A stretch of 64,000 nucleotides of DNA from Deltaproteobacteria bacterium (GTDB lineage Bacteria; Myxococcota_A; Polyangia; Polyangiales; Houyiibacteriaceae). The notes under the pieces were generated by a model. That model was given only the letters and a program-made list of their open reading frames with translations, made no database searches and was not told the DNA's origin. A program made the translations under genes and the position numbers. The stretch spans positions 1-64,000 of the forward strand of contig SHLP01000003.1 in assembly GCA_004283055.1 (NCBI GenBank). The letters run 5' to 3'. Positions 43,693-52,933 of the stretch are shown in pieces (position 1 is the first letter of the stretch; each line of letters starts with the position of its first letter).

Positions 43693-44685
43693 CTGACGCT
43701 GTTCCAAGCCATAGCCGCAATCATCGCGGGTTTCGTCGCCGTGGTCTGGGGCGCCGATCGCTTCGTGTACGGAGCCGCGGGGCTGGCGAGCAATCTCGGT
43801 GTCAGCCGCCTCGTCATCGGGCTGACCGTCGTGGCATTTGGCACCTCGGCGCCCGAAATGTTGGTCTCGGCGATGGCCGCGTTGGCCGGCAGCCGCGAGA
43901 TCGGCGTCGGCAACGCCGTCGGCTCCAACATCACCAATGTGACGCTCGTTCTGGGCGCAGCCGCGCTGGTTCGGCCGCTCAGCATCCACTCTCGCCTACT
44001 GATTCGAGAAATCCCTGTCTTGTTTCTCAGCATGGCCGTCGCCTGGGCTTTTCTGTGGGACGGAGAGCTCAGCCGCTTGGAGGGCGTTCTCCTAATCGTT
44101 GGAATGTTCCTCTTGATCGCCTGGATCGGGACGCAAGGCCGTAAGGCGGACCCGGGGTACAGCGATCCTCCCCCGGACGCCTTCGTCGACGATGACATCC
44201 CCGACGCGCTGCCCACCGCCAAGGCGATTGTTCTTTTCTCGGTCGGTCTGGTCCTCCTGCTCGCCGGCTCGCGCGTTTTGGTCTGGGGAGCGATCGGGAT
44301 CGCGCGGGACCTCGGCGTCAGCGAGCTGGTGGTCGGTCTGACGCTCGTTGCTCTCGGGACGAGTCTTCCCGAGCTGGCGGCTTCGGTGGCGGCCGCTCGC
44401 CGGGGAGAGCAAGACATCGCGGTTGGCAACGTGGTGGGGTCCAACATGTTCAACCTGCTCGGCGTGCTTGCGCTCCCAGGCATCATCGCTCCCGGCGAGG
44501 TCGACCGCGCGATCATCGTCCGTGACTTCCCCCTGATGGTGGGTGTGACGCTGCTACTTCTCTTGATGGCGGTGAACGAGCGCAGCCGCATCGGCCGAAA
44601 GCGCGGGACGACGCTGATCCTCGTCTTCATTGCCTATTTCGTGGTGCTCTTTTGGAATCCCTCGCTGCCCTCGCTTCCGGGCTGA
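43693..44685 (+). CDS. CaCA-family calcium/sodium antiporter
   Basis: A 330-residue membrane protein with two inverted alpha-repeats: GLTVVAFGTSAPEMLVSAMA with GNAVGSNITNVTLVLG, and GLTLVALGTSLPELAASVAA with GNVVGSNMFNLLGVLA. These form the ion-binding core of YrbG-like Na+/Ca2+ exchangers. A GTG at 43741 would begin inside the first helix. A CTG at 43693, preceded by GAAGAGG at 43681-43687, gives a complete first helix (TLFQAIAAIIAGFVAVVWGA). No ATG, GTG or TTG lies in frame between the upstream stop at 43660 and 43741. The CTG start is therefore preferred but unproven. The 3' end overlaps the convergent methyltransferase gene by 52 nt. Confidence 0.86.
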   Translation: MTLFQAIAAIIAGFVAVVWGADRFVYGAAGLASNLGVSRLVIGLTVVAFGTSAPEMLVSAMAALAGSREIGVGNAVGSNITNVTLVLGAAALVRPLSIHSRLLIREIPVLFLSMAVAWAFLWDGELSRLEGVLLIVGMFLLIAWIGTQGRKADPGYSDPPPDAFVDDDIPDALPTAKAIVLFSVGLVLLLAGSRVLVWGAIGIARDLGVSELVVGLTLVALGTSLPELAASVAAARRGEQDIAVGNVVGSNMFNLLGVLALPGIIAPGEVDRAIIVRDFPLMVGVTLLLLLMAVNERSRIGRKRGTTLILVFIAYFVVLFWNPSLPSLPG

Positions 44686-45299
44686 GCGACACGGGCCCAG
44701 ACCAGTGTCATGTTGTTGGCCGGCATGGGCACACTGTCCCGCAGCTCGAAGCCGGTGCGCTCCGCCAGCCCTCGGAGCTGATCGATGTCCCGAATGCCCC
44801 AGCGCGGGTTGCGTGACCGAAGACTCTCGTCGAAGGCTGCGTTGCTAGGCGCACTGTGCTCGCCATGAAGCCGGTAAGGGCCGTAGGTCACCAGCGGCGA
44901 GCCGCTCTCTAGCAGCACGCTCGCGCCCTCGAAGAGGCGCTCGGTGGTCTCCCAGGGGGAGATGTGGATCATGTTGACGCAAAGCAAGGCGTCCGCCCTC
45001 GGGATCGGCCATCGAGGCCAGCAGACGTCGAGCTCGATCGGAGGCAAGAGGTTCTCGCGAGCGGAATCCTCGACCCAGGCGCGAATGCTGCGCAGGGCAT
45101 CGTCCGATGCATCGCTCGGCTGCCAGCTCAGGTGGGACAGATGCTCCGCGAAGAAGATGGCGTGCTGACCGGTGCCGCTAGCGATTTCGAGAACGAGCCC
45201 GTTCGGCGGCAGCACACGGCGAAGAACGTCGAGAATGGGTTGCCGATTGCGTTCGGCGGCTGGCGCAAAACCCTTTGCCATCGCGCTTGCATAGCCCAT
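44634..45299 (-). CDS. DUF938 SAM-dependent methyltransferase-like protein
   Basis: A 221-residue protein of the DUF938 class. It begins FAPAAERNRQPILDVL, followed by a SAM-binding motif LVLEIASGTGQHAIFF. Motif IV-like ALLCVNMIHISPWE and the C-terminal PANNMTLVWAR come later. The ATG at 45299 has GGGAAG five bases upstream, so it is favoured over Met7 at 45281. The methyl acceptor is unknown. Its end lies inside the antiporter gene end (convergent), and its start is divergent from the LTA-synthase-like gene. Confidence 0.85.
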   Translation of the reverse strand: MGYASAMAKGFAPAAERNRQPILDVLRRVLPPNGLVLEIASGTGQHAIFFAEHLSHLSWQPSDASDDALRSIRAWVEDSARENLLPPIELDVCWPRWPIPRADALLCVNMIHISPWETTERLFEGASVLLESGSPLVTYGPYRLHGEHSAPSNAAFDESLRSRNPRWGIRDIDQLRGLAERTGFELRDSVPMPANNMTLVWARVAQPGSEGSEGFQKSTTK

Positions 45300-45343
45300 A
45301 ACTTCCCGTCATCGAAGTCGACCGCGAGGACTGGAAGGGAACG

Positions 45344-47539
45344 CTGGGCTGGCGGCTCATCGTCACGCTGTGTCTTGCCACGCCTTGGCTGGCCCGCGCC
45401 TTGCTTCTGCACGAAAAGCGCCTTGCTCTGGCGCCGATCGACCTGCGCGGCGTCCTAGCCGACGCTTCGGTTGGTTTGCTGCTGGTCGGACTCATGGGGC
45501 TCCTGTTGGCAAAACGGCATTTGCTGGGCCGCTTCCTGGCGTTGATGCTGCTCGTCACGTTCGTCCTGCTGAGCTTTGCCATGTACGAGTTCGTCTCGGT
45601 GTTTGATTCCCTGTACGCGCTCAGTCACGCCGGCTTCCTCGGCGATCCGACGTTTCTGGGCGGCTCGGTCCTGCACGCACGCCGCCCGCTGCTGCTCGCG
45701 CTGGTGACGGCTCTCGCGGTCCTCGGAGCCGCGTGGGCGCGCCCGCCCGTGTCGCTCTGGTGGCGATGGTGGGGCCTCGGTTTCGCGGTTTCGGTGTTCG
45801 GGCAAGTGCTCATCCCTACCTCGTACGCCCACGAAGAGTGGCGCGAACGTCACGCGATTCAGGCGAATCTCGGGTTCTTTCCGCCTTCCGCCCGGCCCCA
45901 CCGCGTCGCCATCAGCGCCGAGGTTCGGGAGGTGTTTGACGGCGATCTCGGCGGCGAGCGCTGGGTGGGGCCGCTGTCCAAACGGCCGAATGTTCTACTC
46001 ATCCTGATCGAAGCGGCGTCAGGCGCGCATCTCCCTTCGGTCGCGGCGGCCGAGGGGGTCCGGAGCGACATCGAGATGCCCAAGCTCGACGCGCTCGCTC
46101 GCCGGCATGTTCTCTTCACGCACGTCGTCTCGCATCAGCGCCAGACCAACCGCGGGGAGTACGGGATCCTCTGCGGGGACTACCCGAAGCTCCTCACCGA
46201 TCAGTCCAAGATGAGCGAGCAGGTCTATGCAGCCGCGCGCCGCTGCCTTCCGGAGGCGCTGCGGGAGCAGGGATACGCCACTTCCTACATTCAATCGGCG
46301 CCCCTCGGCTTCATGCTCAAGGATCAGTTCATGAAGAAGGCGGGCTTCGAGGAGCTCATCGGCGACCCATTTTTTTTGCAGAGCTACGCGCGAACGGACT
46401 GGGGCGTCGACGACAAGGCCTTCTTCGAGCAGTCACTCGGACCCGTCCTCCGGCTGCATGCGGCGGAGCGACCGTTCTTCGCGACGCTCTTGACCGTAGG
46501 CACCCACCATCCGTTTACCTTTCCTGACGCGGCTCCAGCAGACGGAGGGCAGACCCGGCAAGCGCGGGCTTTCCGATGGGCCGACGATGCGCTCGCGGAT
46601 TTTCTCGATGAGCTCGGTCGGCGCGGCGTGCTGAACGACACGGTCGTCATCGTAACGTCGGACGAATCGACTGGGGTACGTCAGGCGGGTAGCGCCACGC
46701 ATAGGCTGCTCTCGCAGAGTTGGTCCTTTGCGGTCGTCATGTTTCCCGCGCCAATCGTGAAACGCGTCGACACCGTATACGCGCACGTCGATACCGCGCT
46801 GTCGGTCACTGATTTACTGGGCTTCGGCCGCGAGGCCCACGGTTTTCAAGGACGCAGCTGGTTTCGGGACTACGCATCGCCCCGTCCGGTGTTTTCCGGA
46901 AACACGTACGCGCGGAGGGTGCTGATGTTCGAGCCGTCGGGCAGCGCGGTGATTTGTAGCGAATCGTTTCAGAATTGCTCACGCTCGGTCCCGCTCGGAG
47001 GCTTGCCGTTCGGACCGAACCGCCAGAGCGAGCCTGCGCCGGAGCGCGCTCGTCAGCTGCTCACCGAGGTAGCCCGCCTCTCCCGCTCCGGCCGTGCGGA
47101 CATGACACGGGCGGAGGGGCTCGACCTTCTCGTCGAGGAGCGCGTGACGGTGCGCGCGGCCGACGGAAAGAGACTGCTGATCGGCGGGCAGTACCTCCGC
47201 GTCCCTCGCGGCACGACCCTGCGGGTCGACTTGGATCTCGACGTCCTGGGCGAGCAATCGGCGGTCGAGCTCCACCAAGATGTCTTTCTCGGCGGCCGTT
47301 TGCAGCTCGAACGAGAAGACCGCGAGCTTCGAGCCGGAGAGCGCTGGCGCTTGAGCTACGAAATCGGCGTTCCTCGAGATTCTGGTCAACTCGTGGTCCA
47401 GCTCTACGCAACGACGGTCTCGGGCGACGTGGCGACGATTCGGTTCCACGATGCGAGGCTCACGATGACCGCTGGCAACGCGACTTCCGACGCTGTGCTC
47501 GTCATCGAGGACGCGGTGTCTCGGTCCGTTCCTCGCTGA
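45344..47539 (+). CDS. LTA-synthase-like membrane sulfatase-fold protein
   Basis: About 731 residues. With the CTG start at 45344 (GGAAGGGA at 45333-45340 before it) the protein has five helices, the usual number for the LtaS family. The TTG at 45401 removes the first helix (WRLIVTLCLATPWLARALLL). The extracytoplasmic catalytic domain starts at NVLLILIEAASGAH (Glu ligand). The presumed Thr nucleophile lies in HQRQTNRGEYGIL, and TVGTHHPF follows. The second metal pair reads SDES rather than the usual DH, so activity is uncertain. LtaS-type enzymes add glycerol phosphate or similar groups to surface polymers. The C-terminal ~200 residues are an extra beta-rich domain. It is convergent with the next gene (38-nt overlap). 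Confidence 0.82.
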   Translation: MGWRLIVTLCLATPWLARALLLHEKRLALAPIDLRGVLADASVGLLLVGLMGLLLAKRHLLGRFLALMLLVTFVLLSFAMYEFVSVFDSLYALSHAGFLGDPTFLGGSVLHARRPLLLALVTALAVLGAAWARPPVSLWWRWWGLGFAVSVFGQVLIPTSYAHEEWRERHAIQANLGFFPPSARPHRVAISAEVREVFDGDLGGERWVGPLSKRPNVLLILIEAASGAHLPSVAAAEGVRSDIEMPKLDALARRHVLFTHVVSHQRQTNRGEYGILCGDYPKLLTDQSKMSEQVYAAARRCLPEALREQGYATSYIQSAPLGFMLKDQFMKKAGFEELIGDPFFLQSYARTDWGVDDKAFFEQSLGPVLRLHAAERPFFATLLTVGTHHPFTFPDAAPADGGQTRQARAFRWADDALADFLDELGRRGVLNDTVVIVTSDESTGVRQAGSATHRLLSQSWSFAVVMFPAPIVKRVDTVYAHVDTALSVTDLLGFGREAHGFQGRSWFRDYASPRPVFSGNTYARRVLMFEPSGSAVICSESFQNCSRSVPLGGLPFGPNRQSEPAPERARQLLTEVARLSRSGRADMTRAEGLDLLVEERVTVRAADGKRLLIGGQYLRVPRGTTLRVDLDLDVLGEQSAVELHQDVFLGGRLQLEREDRELRAGERWRLSYEIGVPRDSGQLVVQLYATTVSGDVATIRFHDARLTMTAGNATSDAVLVIEDAVSRSVPR

Positions 47540-49526
47540 GCTGAAGCCGGCACTCAATCCGCCGCATCTGCGCGTGCTCCCAGCGCTGGAGCTCACGTCC
47601 GAGGGCTTCGCGGGCTTCCGGCCTGTCGCTTTGGAGCCCGGGGTCTTCGTCCGGATTGGCTTCGTCGTCGAAAAACAACGTCGTGCCCGCGCTGCGATGA
47701 TGAATCAGCCGATCGCCATCGAGGCTGATCGCGCCCTTGGGCTCGTAGCCTTTGTTCGACACTCGAATGCTCTGGAGTCGCGCGCGAATCGTCGCATCGT
47801 CGAGTGCGGGGAGACGAAAGCTATCGAAAAGCTCACGGCCCCGCACAGGGAAGGCCTCGGAAAAGGTCGCACGGCCCCGCAGGTCAGGCTCGAGCGTGAA
47901 GAGGCTCCGTGCCGACGTGTCGGATGGCAGAGGTAGGCCCAAGAAGTGCAGAACGGTCGGCGCAACGTCGGCGAGGCTGGCGCCGACGCGGGGCTCAGCG
48001 GGCGTGAACGCCGAGTGCCAAAGGACGAGCGGCACGTCGACCATCCAGCCGTTCAAGTACACGTGATGGCCCCAGTAGGACCTCTCCCCCAATGCCTCAC
48101 CGTGGTCCGAAAAGAAGATCACGAGGCTGTCGTCGAGCCAGTGTTCGGCTTCCAAGTAGCTCATCAAGCGGCCGAGCTCCCGGTCGAAGTAAGCGACCTC
48201 GCTCAGGTATGCGTTCTTCCTTCCACGACCAAAAGGAAACGCAGCATGCGACTCGTAGGGGTCGTGTGGAGCATAGTAGTGGACCCAGGCCATCACCGAG
48301 GCGTCGTCCCGATGCGCTTGGCGAAGTTGGGCGATGAGCGCATCGGTTGCGTCCTCGTCGGTGGCTGCGAACTTGGTTTCGACACCGTGTGCGAGGAACT
48401 GCTGCACGATCGGAAGACGAAACCACTTCACATCCGGAAGCACGGCGATCTGCCGGTCGACGTGAGCACGGGAACGGGTGAAGATCGTCTCCGGCAAGGA
48501 AGGCGAGAGGTAGAGCTCTGCCGGGCTCAGGCCCGTAAACGCGCTGCCCACCGCAAACAGGGTGGCCGGGTACGTCGAGGTTGCGTTCCCCCAAGAGAGC
48601 CCTTTTTCAGACCATCTAGACAAGTGCGCAGTTACCGCGCTTCCATCGTGTTCTAGTCCCACGACGTCTTTTCGGAGCGCGTCGACCGTGATGAGGATGA
48701 CGTTCCGCCGGCCGTCGGCCAGGATGCCGATTGGAGAGGTCTCGACGACGGGCCTCGGCTCGGGGCAACGCGCGTCGTCGCTCCAAAGGCTCGAATGTGT
48801 GCTCACGCGAGGGAGCACGTACAGGGTCGCCAAGGCGCCGGCTCGGCTCTGGGCGATCACTTCGCGCTGACCGGTTGCCACGAGGGCAGGCGCAAAGCGC
48901 GATCCGACGCCAAGCAACGCACATGTCGCTGCGAGGCCGACGCCGATGAATCGACGGGGGGAATCGCGAACGATCAGGTAGAGCATCGCGCTGCTCAGGA
49001 GCGCCGCGGGAAAGACGAGCTGAGCGATCGAGTAATCGTATGCACGGTAGCGCACGATAACGGCTGTAAGCAGGCTGACCGCGACGATGCATAGTGCGAT
49101 CCAGATCGCCTGCCACGGGCGCTTTCGAATCCGGATGCCGAGGATCAGCCAAAGCCAACCGGCTCCGGAGAGCAGGCCGAGCAGCAGCAACGTTGCCACT
49201 CGGAGCACGAAACGGTGGGGATGGCCGATCCATGCAGGTCCCGAAAGCAGGAAGTCGACGTGCTCCCAGCCGACGGCCATCGTCAGGATGGCGAGGATGA
49301 GAGTCCACGTCGCGACGATCGGTCGCGCCGCACCGGCCAAGCGTGACGCCGCGGCCAAGGCTAGGCTCGTCGGTATCGAGGCAAGCAGCGCGAGCCAACA
49401 CAGCTGGGCGAGCAAACCGCTCGAGACGGTGCCCTGAGGGAGCAGGCCTGCCGTCAGAAGGAAGGCGGGGCCGAGGTAGGCCGCCGACCAGAGTACGAGC
49501 ACCGAGTCGAACGGCTTAGCGGCCAT
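47502..49526 (-). CDS. membrane sulfatase-fold (alkaline phosphatase superfamily) enzyme
   Basis: A 674-residue protein with about six to seven N-terminal helices (to ~230). The extracytoplasmic domain starts RNVILITVDALRKDVVG (Asp ligand). The nucleophile region TSTYPATLFAVGS has no CxPxR or SxPxR formylglycine motif, so it acts like a phosphotransferase or LtaS-type enzyme rather than an aryl-sulfatase. The metal pair in VIFFSDHGEALGER and WGHHVYLNGW are intact. Possible roles are phosphoethanolamine or glycerol-phosphate transfer to surface glycans. It starts 11 nt inside the end of the GT39-like gene, so both are likely one operon. Confidence 0.85.
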   Translation of the reverse strand: MAAKPFDSVLVLWSAAYLGPAFLLTAGLLPQGTVSSGLLAQLCWLALLASIPTSLALAAASRLAGAARPIVATWTLILAILTMAVGWEHVDFLLSGPAWIGHPHRFVLRVATLLLLGLLSGAGWLWLILGIRIRKRPWQAIWIALCIVAVSLLTAVIVRYRAYDYSIAQLVFPAALLSSAMLYLIVRDSPRRFIGVGLAATCALLGVGSRFAPALVATGQREVIAQSRAGALATLYVLPRVSTHSSLWSDDARCPEPRPVVETSPIGILADGRRNVILITVDALRKDVVGLEHDGSAVTAHLSRWSEKGLSWGNATSTYPATLFAVGSAFTGLSPAELYLSPSLPETIFTRSRAHVDRQIAVLPDVKWFRLPIVQQFLAHGVETKFAATDEDATDALIAQLRQAHRDDASVMAWVHYYAPHDPYESHAAFPFGRGRKNAYLSEVAYFDRELGRLMSYLEAEHWLDDSLVIFFSDHGEALGERSYWGHHVYLNGWMVDVPLVLWHSAFTPAEPRVGASLADVAPTVLHFLGLPLPSDTSARSLFTLEPDLRGRATFSEAFPVRGRELFDSFRLPALDDATIRARLQSIRVSNKGYEPKGAISLDGDRLIHHRSAGTTLFFDDEANPDEDPGLQSDRPEAREALGRELQRWEHAQMRRIECRLQLSEERTETPRPR

Positions 49527-51222
49527 CGAGCTCCGCCACCTTTTGATTGAGGGACTGTTCGATCCCTATCACGCGCGTTGCGCGCATGGGCGGCTCGAAC
49601 GCGCTGTGAAACAGCCGCCATCGGAGGCTAGGCTGAACGGGCGTGAGGCCCCATGCTTCAATGTCGCGAACGTTGCGGCGCAGGTCCAGCATGAAGTAGT
49701 CGCCGTACTGCCGATACGGGTGACGCGAAGCAAACGCAGCGCGTTCGTCTTCAGAGAACGCTTCGACCGCCGCAACGAAAACCCAGACCGATACGCCCTG
49801 TTCGTTTGGAATCTCGCCGCGCGGGTTTCGTGACCAGCGGTGCGTGGCGCGGTCGAGTGTGATGTCGAATCGAGGCTCGAGGCGAAGCGGTTTGAGGCTG
49901 GTGTGCAGCTGGACGCCTGTGTTCCGGTCCGTCCAAGCCTTGACGCGACGCGCGAAGCGGAGCTCCGGCCGGCCCGAGTCGTAGCGATCCGTCGACCCTC
50001 GTACCGGGGTGAAGAACCACATCGAGCCGCCAACGTAGCGGCCCGTGGGGACGAGATCCACGTCGCGGGCCGCCAGAGGGACGAGGAGGAGCAGAACGCC
50101 AACGCTTGCCAAGCGGCCCGCGCGCGCGCGAATCCAGCGCCCCATTTCGAAAAGTGAGGTCGTGACGGCGATCGCGACTGCGGGAAGCATCGGCCAGGCC
50201 CAGTACGAATGAACGATCGCGCTCCAGCGAAACGTCCAGTAGTGAATCGCGGCGGCGAGAAGAAAGGCGAGCGGCACCAAGTCTCGTGCCTTTGCCGTGC
50301 CGCGGGTCAGTCGGACCCCCCAGGCGCCGAGCCAGCCCAGGCAGAGGCCGAGAATCGGGGCCGTGAACATCAGCTCGGGCACCACTACGAGGTGTGTGCG
50401 AAACCGGCTCCAGGATAGGGCCCGCCGCGCGTTGAACGTCCCCCTGAGCTCATCGAGATTTCCGGTCAGCGCTTCGACCAGCACGAAGTGCCCCACGAAC
50501 AAGGCCAGTACCCAAAGGCAGAAGGCGGCAAGCTGCGTCGCCGACCCGCGTGGGAGCGAAGCGCTGCGCCGGGCATAGAGCGACCACGCCCAGTGGACAG
50601 CGATGCAGAACGCAAGGTAATAGCCCGGCCAGTCCCAGGTCGCAGTCATCGCGAAGCTGGCGAGAAAGATCGCGAAAGGCAGCGGCCGCCAGGGTGGGGC
50701 ACGGCTCGGGCGGATGTAGAGAAAGAGCGTCAGCAGTCCCCAGAAAAGGAATCCAGCCGAGTTGTTGGCCATGTTCGTGTAGATGGCGTTGATTGGGAGT
50801 GCGACGTAGATGGCCGATGCGGCGAGCGCGTGCGCGTCGTCCCAGAGGCGTCTCACCACGGCGAAAAGCATGCAGAGCGTCGCTACGCTCCAGAAGCCCG
50901 CCACCAGGCGGATCGACAGCTCGCGGTCGCCCAACAGCTTCACGGCGACGACGTTGTGCAGGTGCAGGGCGAGCGGATGGTGGGTGTACACCTGGTCCTT
51001 GCTCGGCGGTACGTTGGCCGTCTCGTACTGCAGCGGAAACAACACCCCCCAACGCAGGGTGTTTCGGGCGGCGTTATGGTACGCGGCTCCATTCCAGCCG
51101 TTGTGGCCCCGCGTCCATTGGTCGGCGACCCCCCACACGGCCAAAAAGACCTGCGCTGCGAGCACCATGGCAAAGGCGATGCGTACGAGCCTTCGCCTCT
51201 CGCCGACGCGGTCAGGCCTCAT
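49516..51222 (-). CDS. GT39/ArnT-like membrane glycosyltransferase
   Basis: A 568-residue protein with about ten predicted helices. The N-terminal extracytoplasmic loop after the first helix carries acidic and polar residues (RGHNGWNGAAYHNAARNT, DQVYTHHPLALHLHNV), where this family binds lipid-linked sugar. A helical block follows (DDAHALAASAIYVALPINAI, WYY-rich segments) and a C-terminal soluble domain (~400-568). Family members transfer a sugar from a polyprenyl phosphate donor to proteins or lipid A-like acceptors. The exact role is not readable. It overlaps the sulfatase-fold gene by 11 nt and follows mcd by 33 nt. Confidence 0.8.
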   Translation of the reverse strand: MRPDRVGERRRLVRIAFAMVLAAQVFLAVWGVADQWTRGHNGWNGAAYHNAARNTLRWGVLFPLQYETANVPPSKDQVYTHHPLALHLHNVVAVKLLGDRELSIRLVAGFWSVATLCMLFAVVRRLWDDAHALAASAIYVALPINAIYTNMANNSAGFLFWGLLTLFLYIRPSRAPPWRPLPFAIFLASFAMTATWDWPGYYLAFCIAVHWAWSLYARRSASLPRGSATQLAAFCLWVLALFVGHFVLVEALTGNLDELRGTFNARRALSWSRFRTHLVVVPELMFTAPILGLCLGWLGAWGVRLTRGTAKARDLVPLAFLLAAAIHYWTFRWSAIVHSYWAWPMLPAVAIAVTTSLFEMGRWIRARAGRLASVGVLLLLVPLAARDVDLVPTGRYVGGSMWFFTPVRGSTDRYDSGRPELRFARRVKAWTDRNTGVQLHTSLKPLRLEPRFDITLDRATHRWSRNPRGEIPNEQGVSVWVFVAAVEAFSEDERAAFASRHPYRQYGDYFMLDLRRNVRDIEAWGLTPVQPSLRWRLFHSAFEPPMRATRVIGIEQSLNQKVAELDGR

Positions 51223-51255
51223 GTCAGGCCAGTATGGCCTCTCGAGCTGCGCGCG

Positions 51256-52869
51256 TCAGTTTTCGAGAAGTCGTCGTGCGACGACGTGCGCCTGAATCTC
51301 GTTGGCGCCCTCGAAGATGCTCAGCACTCTGGAATCGACGAGGAGCCGGGACGCGGTGTACTCCTCGGCGTAGCCGTTTCCGCCGTGAATTTGAACGTTG
51401 GCGTCGGAGGACTCCCATGCACAGCGCGTTGCCAAGAGCTTGGCCATGCCCGCCTCGAGGTCGCAGCGTTTTTCTTGGTCCTTCTCCCGCGCGCTGAAAT
51501 ACGTGAGCTGGCGGCCGGCTTCGATGCGGCAGATCATGCGGCCGATCTTCCGAGCCACCCTCGGGAACTGGAAAATGGGACCGCCGAATTGCTCGCGCTC
51601 GGTGGCGTAGAGAATGGCGTCTTCGAGCGCTGCTTGAGCGAGACCGACGCCGCGGGCAGCGGTTTGAATCCGCGCGCTTTCGAACGTCTGCATGAGCTGC
51701 TTGAAGCCCGCGCCTTCCTCGCCGCCCAGCAAAGCCTCGGCGGGGACGCGAAAGCCTTCAAAGCTCAGCTCATACTCCTTCATGCCGCGATAGCCGAGGA
51801 CCTTGATTTCGGTGCCGGTGAGCCCCTCGTCGACAAATTCGGGCTCGCCGTCCTCGCCTGTCAGGCGCGTCTTCTCCGCGAGGAACATCGACAGCCCCTT
51901 GTAGCCGGGTTCATCCGAGTTCGTGCGCGCGAGCAAAGTCATCAGGTCGGCGCGCACCGCGTGCGTGATCCAGGTTTTTGCTCCGTTGATGACGTAGCTT
52001 CCGTCCGCTTGCTTGACGGCGCGCGTCCCGAGGTGGGCGAGGTCCGATCCGGTGTTTGGCTCGGTGAAGACCGCGGTGGACAGCACCTCGCCGGCTGCGA
52101 TCTTTGGCAGCCAGCTCTGTTTCTGCTCTTCGGTTCCCCCTCCTAGAATGAGCTCGGCTGCGATTTCGGCGCGTGTGCCGAGCGAGCCTACGCCAATGTA
52201 GCCGCGCGAGAGCTCCTCGGTGACGACGCACATGGCGACTTTGCTCATCCCAAGGCCGCCGTACTCTTCGGGAATCGTGAGCCCGAAAACGCCGAGCTCG
52301 CTCATCTGTTCGACGATTTCCATCGGAATCAAAACGTCGTGACGGTGGATGTCTTGAGCCTTTGGAATGACCGCGGCGTCTACGAACTTCGAAAACTGTG
52401 ACCGAATCTCGTCGAGCATCTCGTCGCCAAAGCCGCGATTCGCGAAGCCGTTGTCCCGGGCGTGCGCGGCAAGCTCCAGATACACCTGGCCGTTCGCATG
52501 CTCGTGCGAGAAGGCGGTGACCTCGGGCCCAAGCAGCGTTTCACGCAGGAGGCCTTCATTGACGCCGACCTCGGCCAGACTGATGCTCTCACAGGCGCCT
52601 AAGTCGACGCCTCCGACGATGGAGCGCGCGACCTCGCCGATGTACGCGCGAGCGATTTTACCCTCGTACTCGCCCCCGACGCGCTCGGCCCAGGCGGCCA
52701 ACTGGCGGCAGGCTTCGAGCTCGGTGGCAAGGTAAGCGACGGCGTGCGCGGCAAGCTGATTCGCGTTCAGCTTCTTGGCGCTGATCCGATCCCCGTCAGA
52801 GACGAGCGCTTTGACGTGGTCGTGTGCGCGCTGGTAGACGGCTTCAATCGCTTCAATGACCTTCTGCAT
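51256..52869 (-). CDS. mcd: methylsuccinyl-CoA dehydrogenase-type acyl-CoA dehydrogenase
   Basis: A 537-residue flavoprotein. It has the ~150-residue N-terminal helical extension (VIEAIEAVYQRAHDHVKALV onward) that distinguishes methylsuccinyl-CoA dehydrogenase from ordinary acyl-CoA dehydrogenases. The catalytic domains show AVFTEPNTGSDLAHLGTRA and YVINGAKTWITHA. The FAD/CoA motifs and the terminal IFEGANEIQAHVVARRLLEN contain the likely catalytic Glu. In the ethylmalonyl-CoA pathway it oxidises methylsuccinyl-CoA to mesaconyl-CoA. AGGAG sits seven bases before the ATG. It follows meaB by 64 nt on the same strand, after the mutase gene, which supports the assignment. Confidence 0.86.
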   Translation of the reverse strand: MQKVIEAIEAVYQRAHDHVKALVSDGDRISAKKLNANQLAAHAVAYLATELEACRQLAAWAERVGGEYEGKIARAYIGEVARSIVGGVDLGACESISLAEVGVNEGLLRETLLGPEVTAFSHEHANGQVYLELAAHARDNGFANRGFGDEMLDEIRSQFSKFVDAAVIPKAQDIHRHDVLIPMEIVEQMSELGVFGLTIPEEYGGLGMSKVAMCVVTEELSRGYIGVGSLGTRAEIAAELILGGGTEEQKQSWLPKIAAGEVLSTAVFTEPNTGSDLAHLGTRAVKQADGSYVINGAKTWITHAVRADLMTLLARTNSDEPGYKGLSMFLAEKTRLTGEDGEPEFVDEGLTGTEIKVLGYRGMKEYELSFEGFRVPAEALLGGEEGAGFKQLMQTFESARIQTAARGVGLAQAALEDAILYATEREQFGGPIFQFPRVARKIGRMICRIEAGRQLTYFSAREKDQEKRCDLEAGMAKLLATRCAWESSDANVQIHGGNGYAEEYTASRLLVDSRVLSIFEGANEIQAHVVARRLLEN

Positions 52870-52933
52870 GATTTTCTCCTAACCGTTCGCGATCGCGGCG
52901 CGGGCTCCTTCGACTTCGTTCATGACTTCTTCA

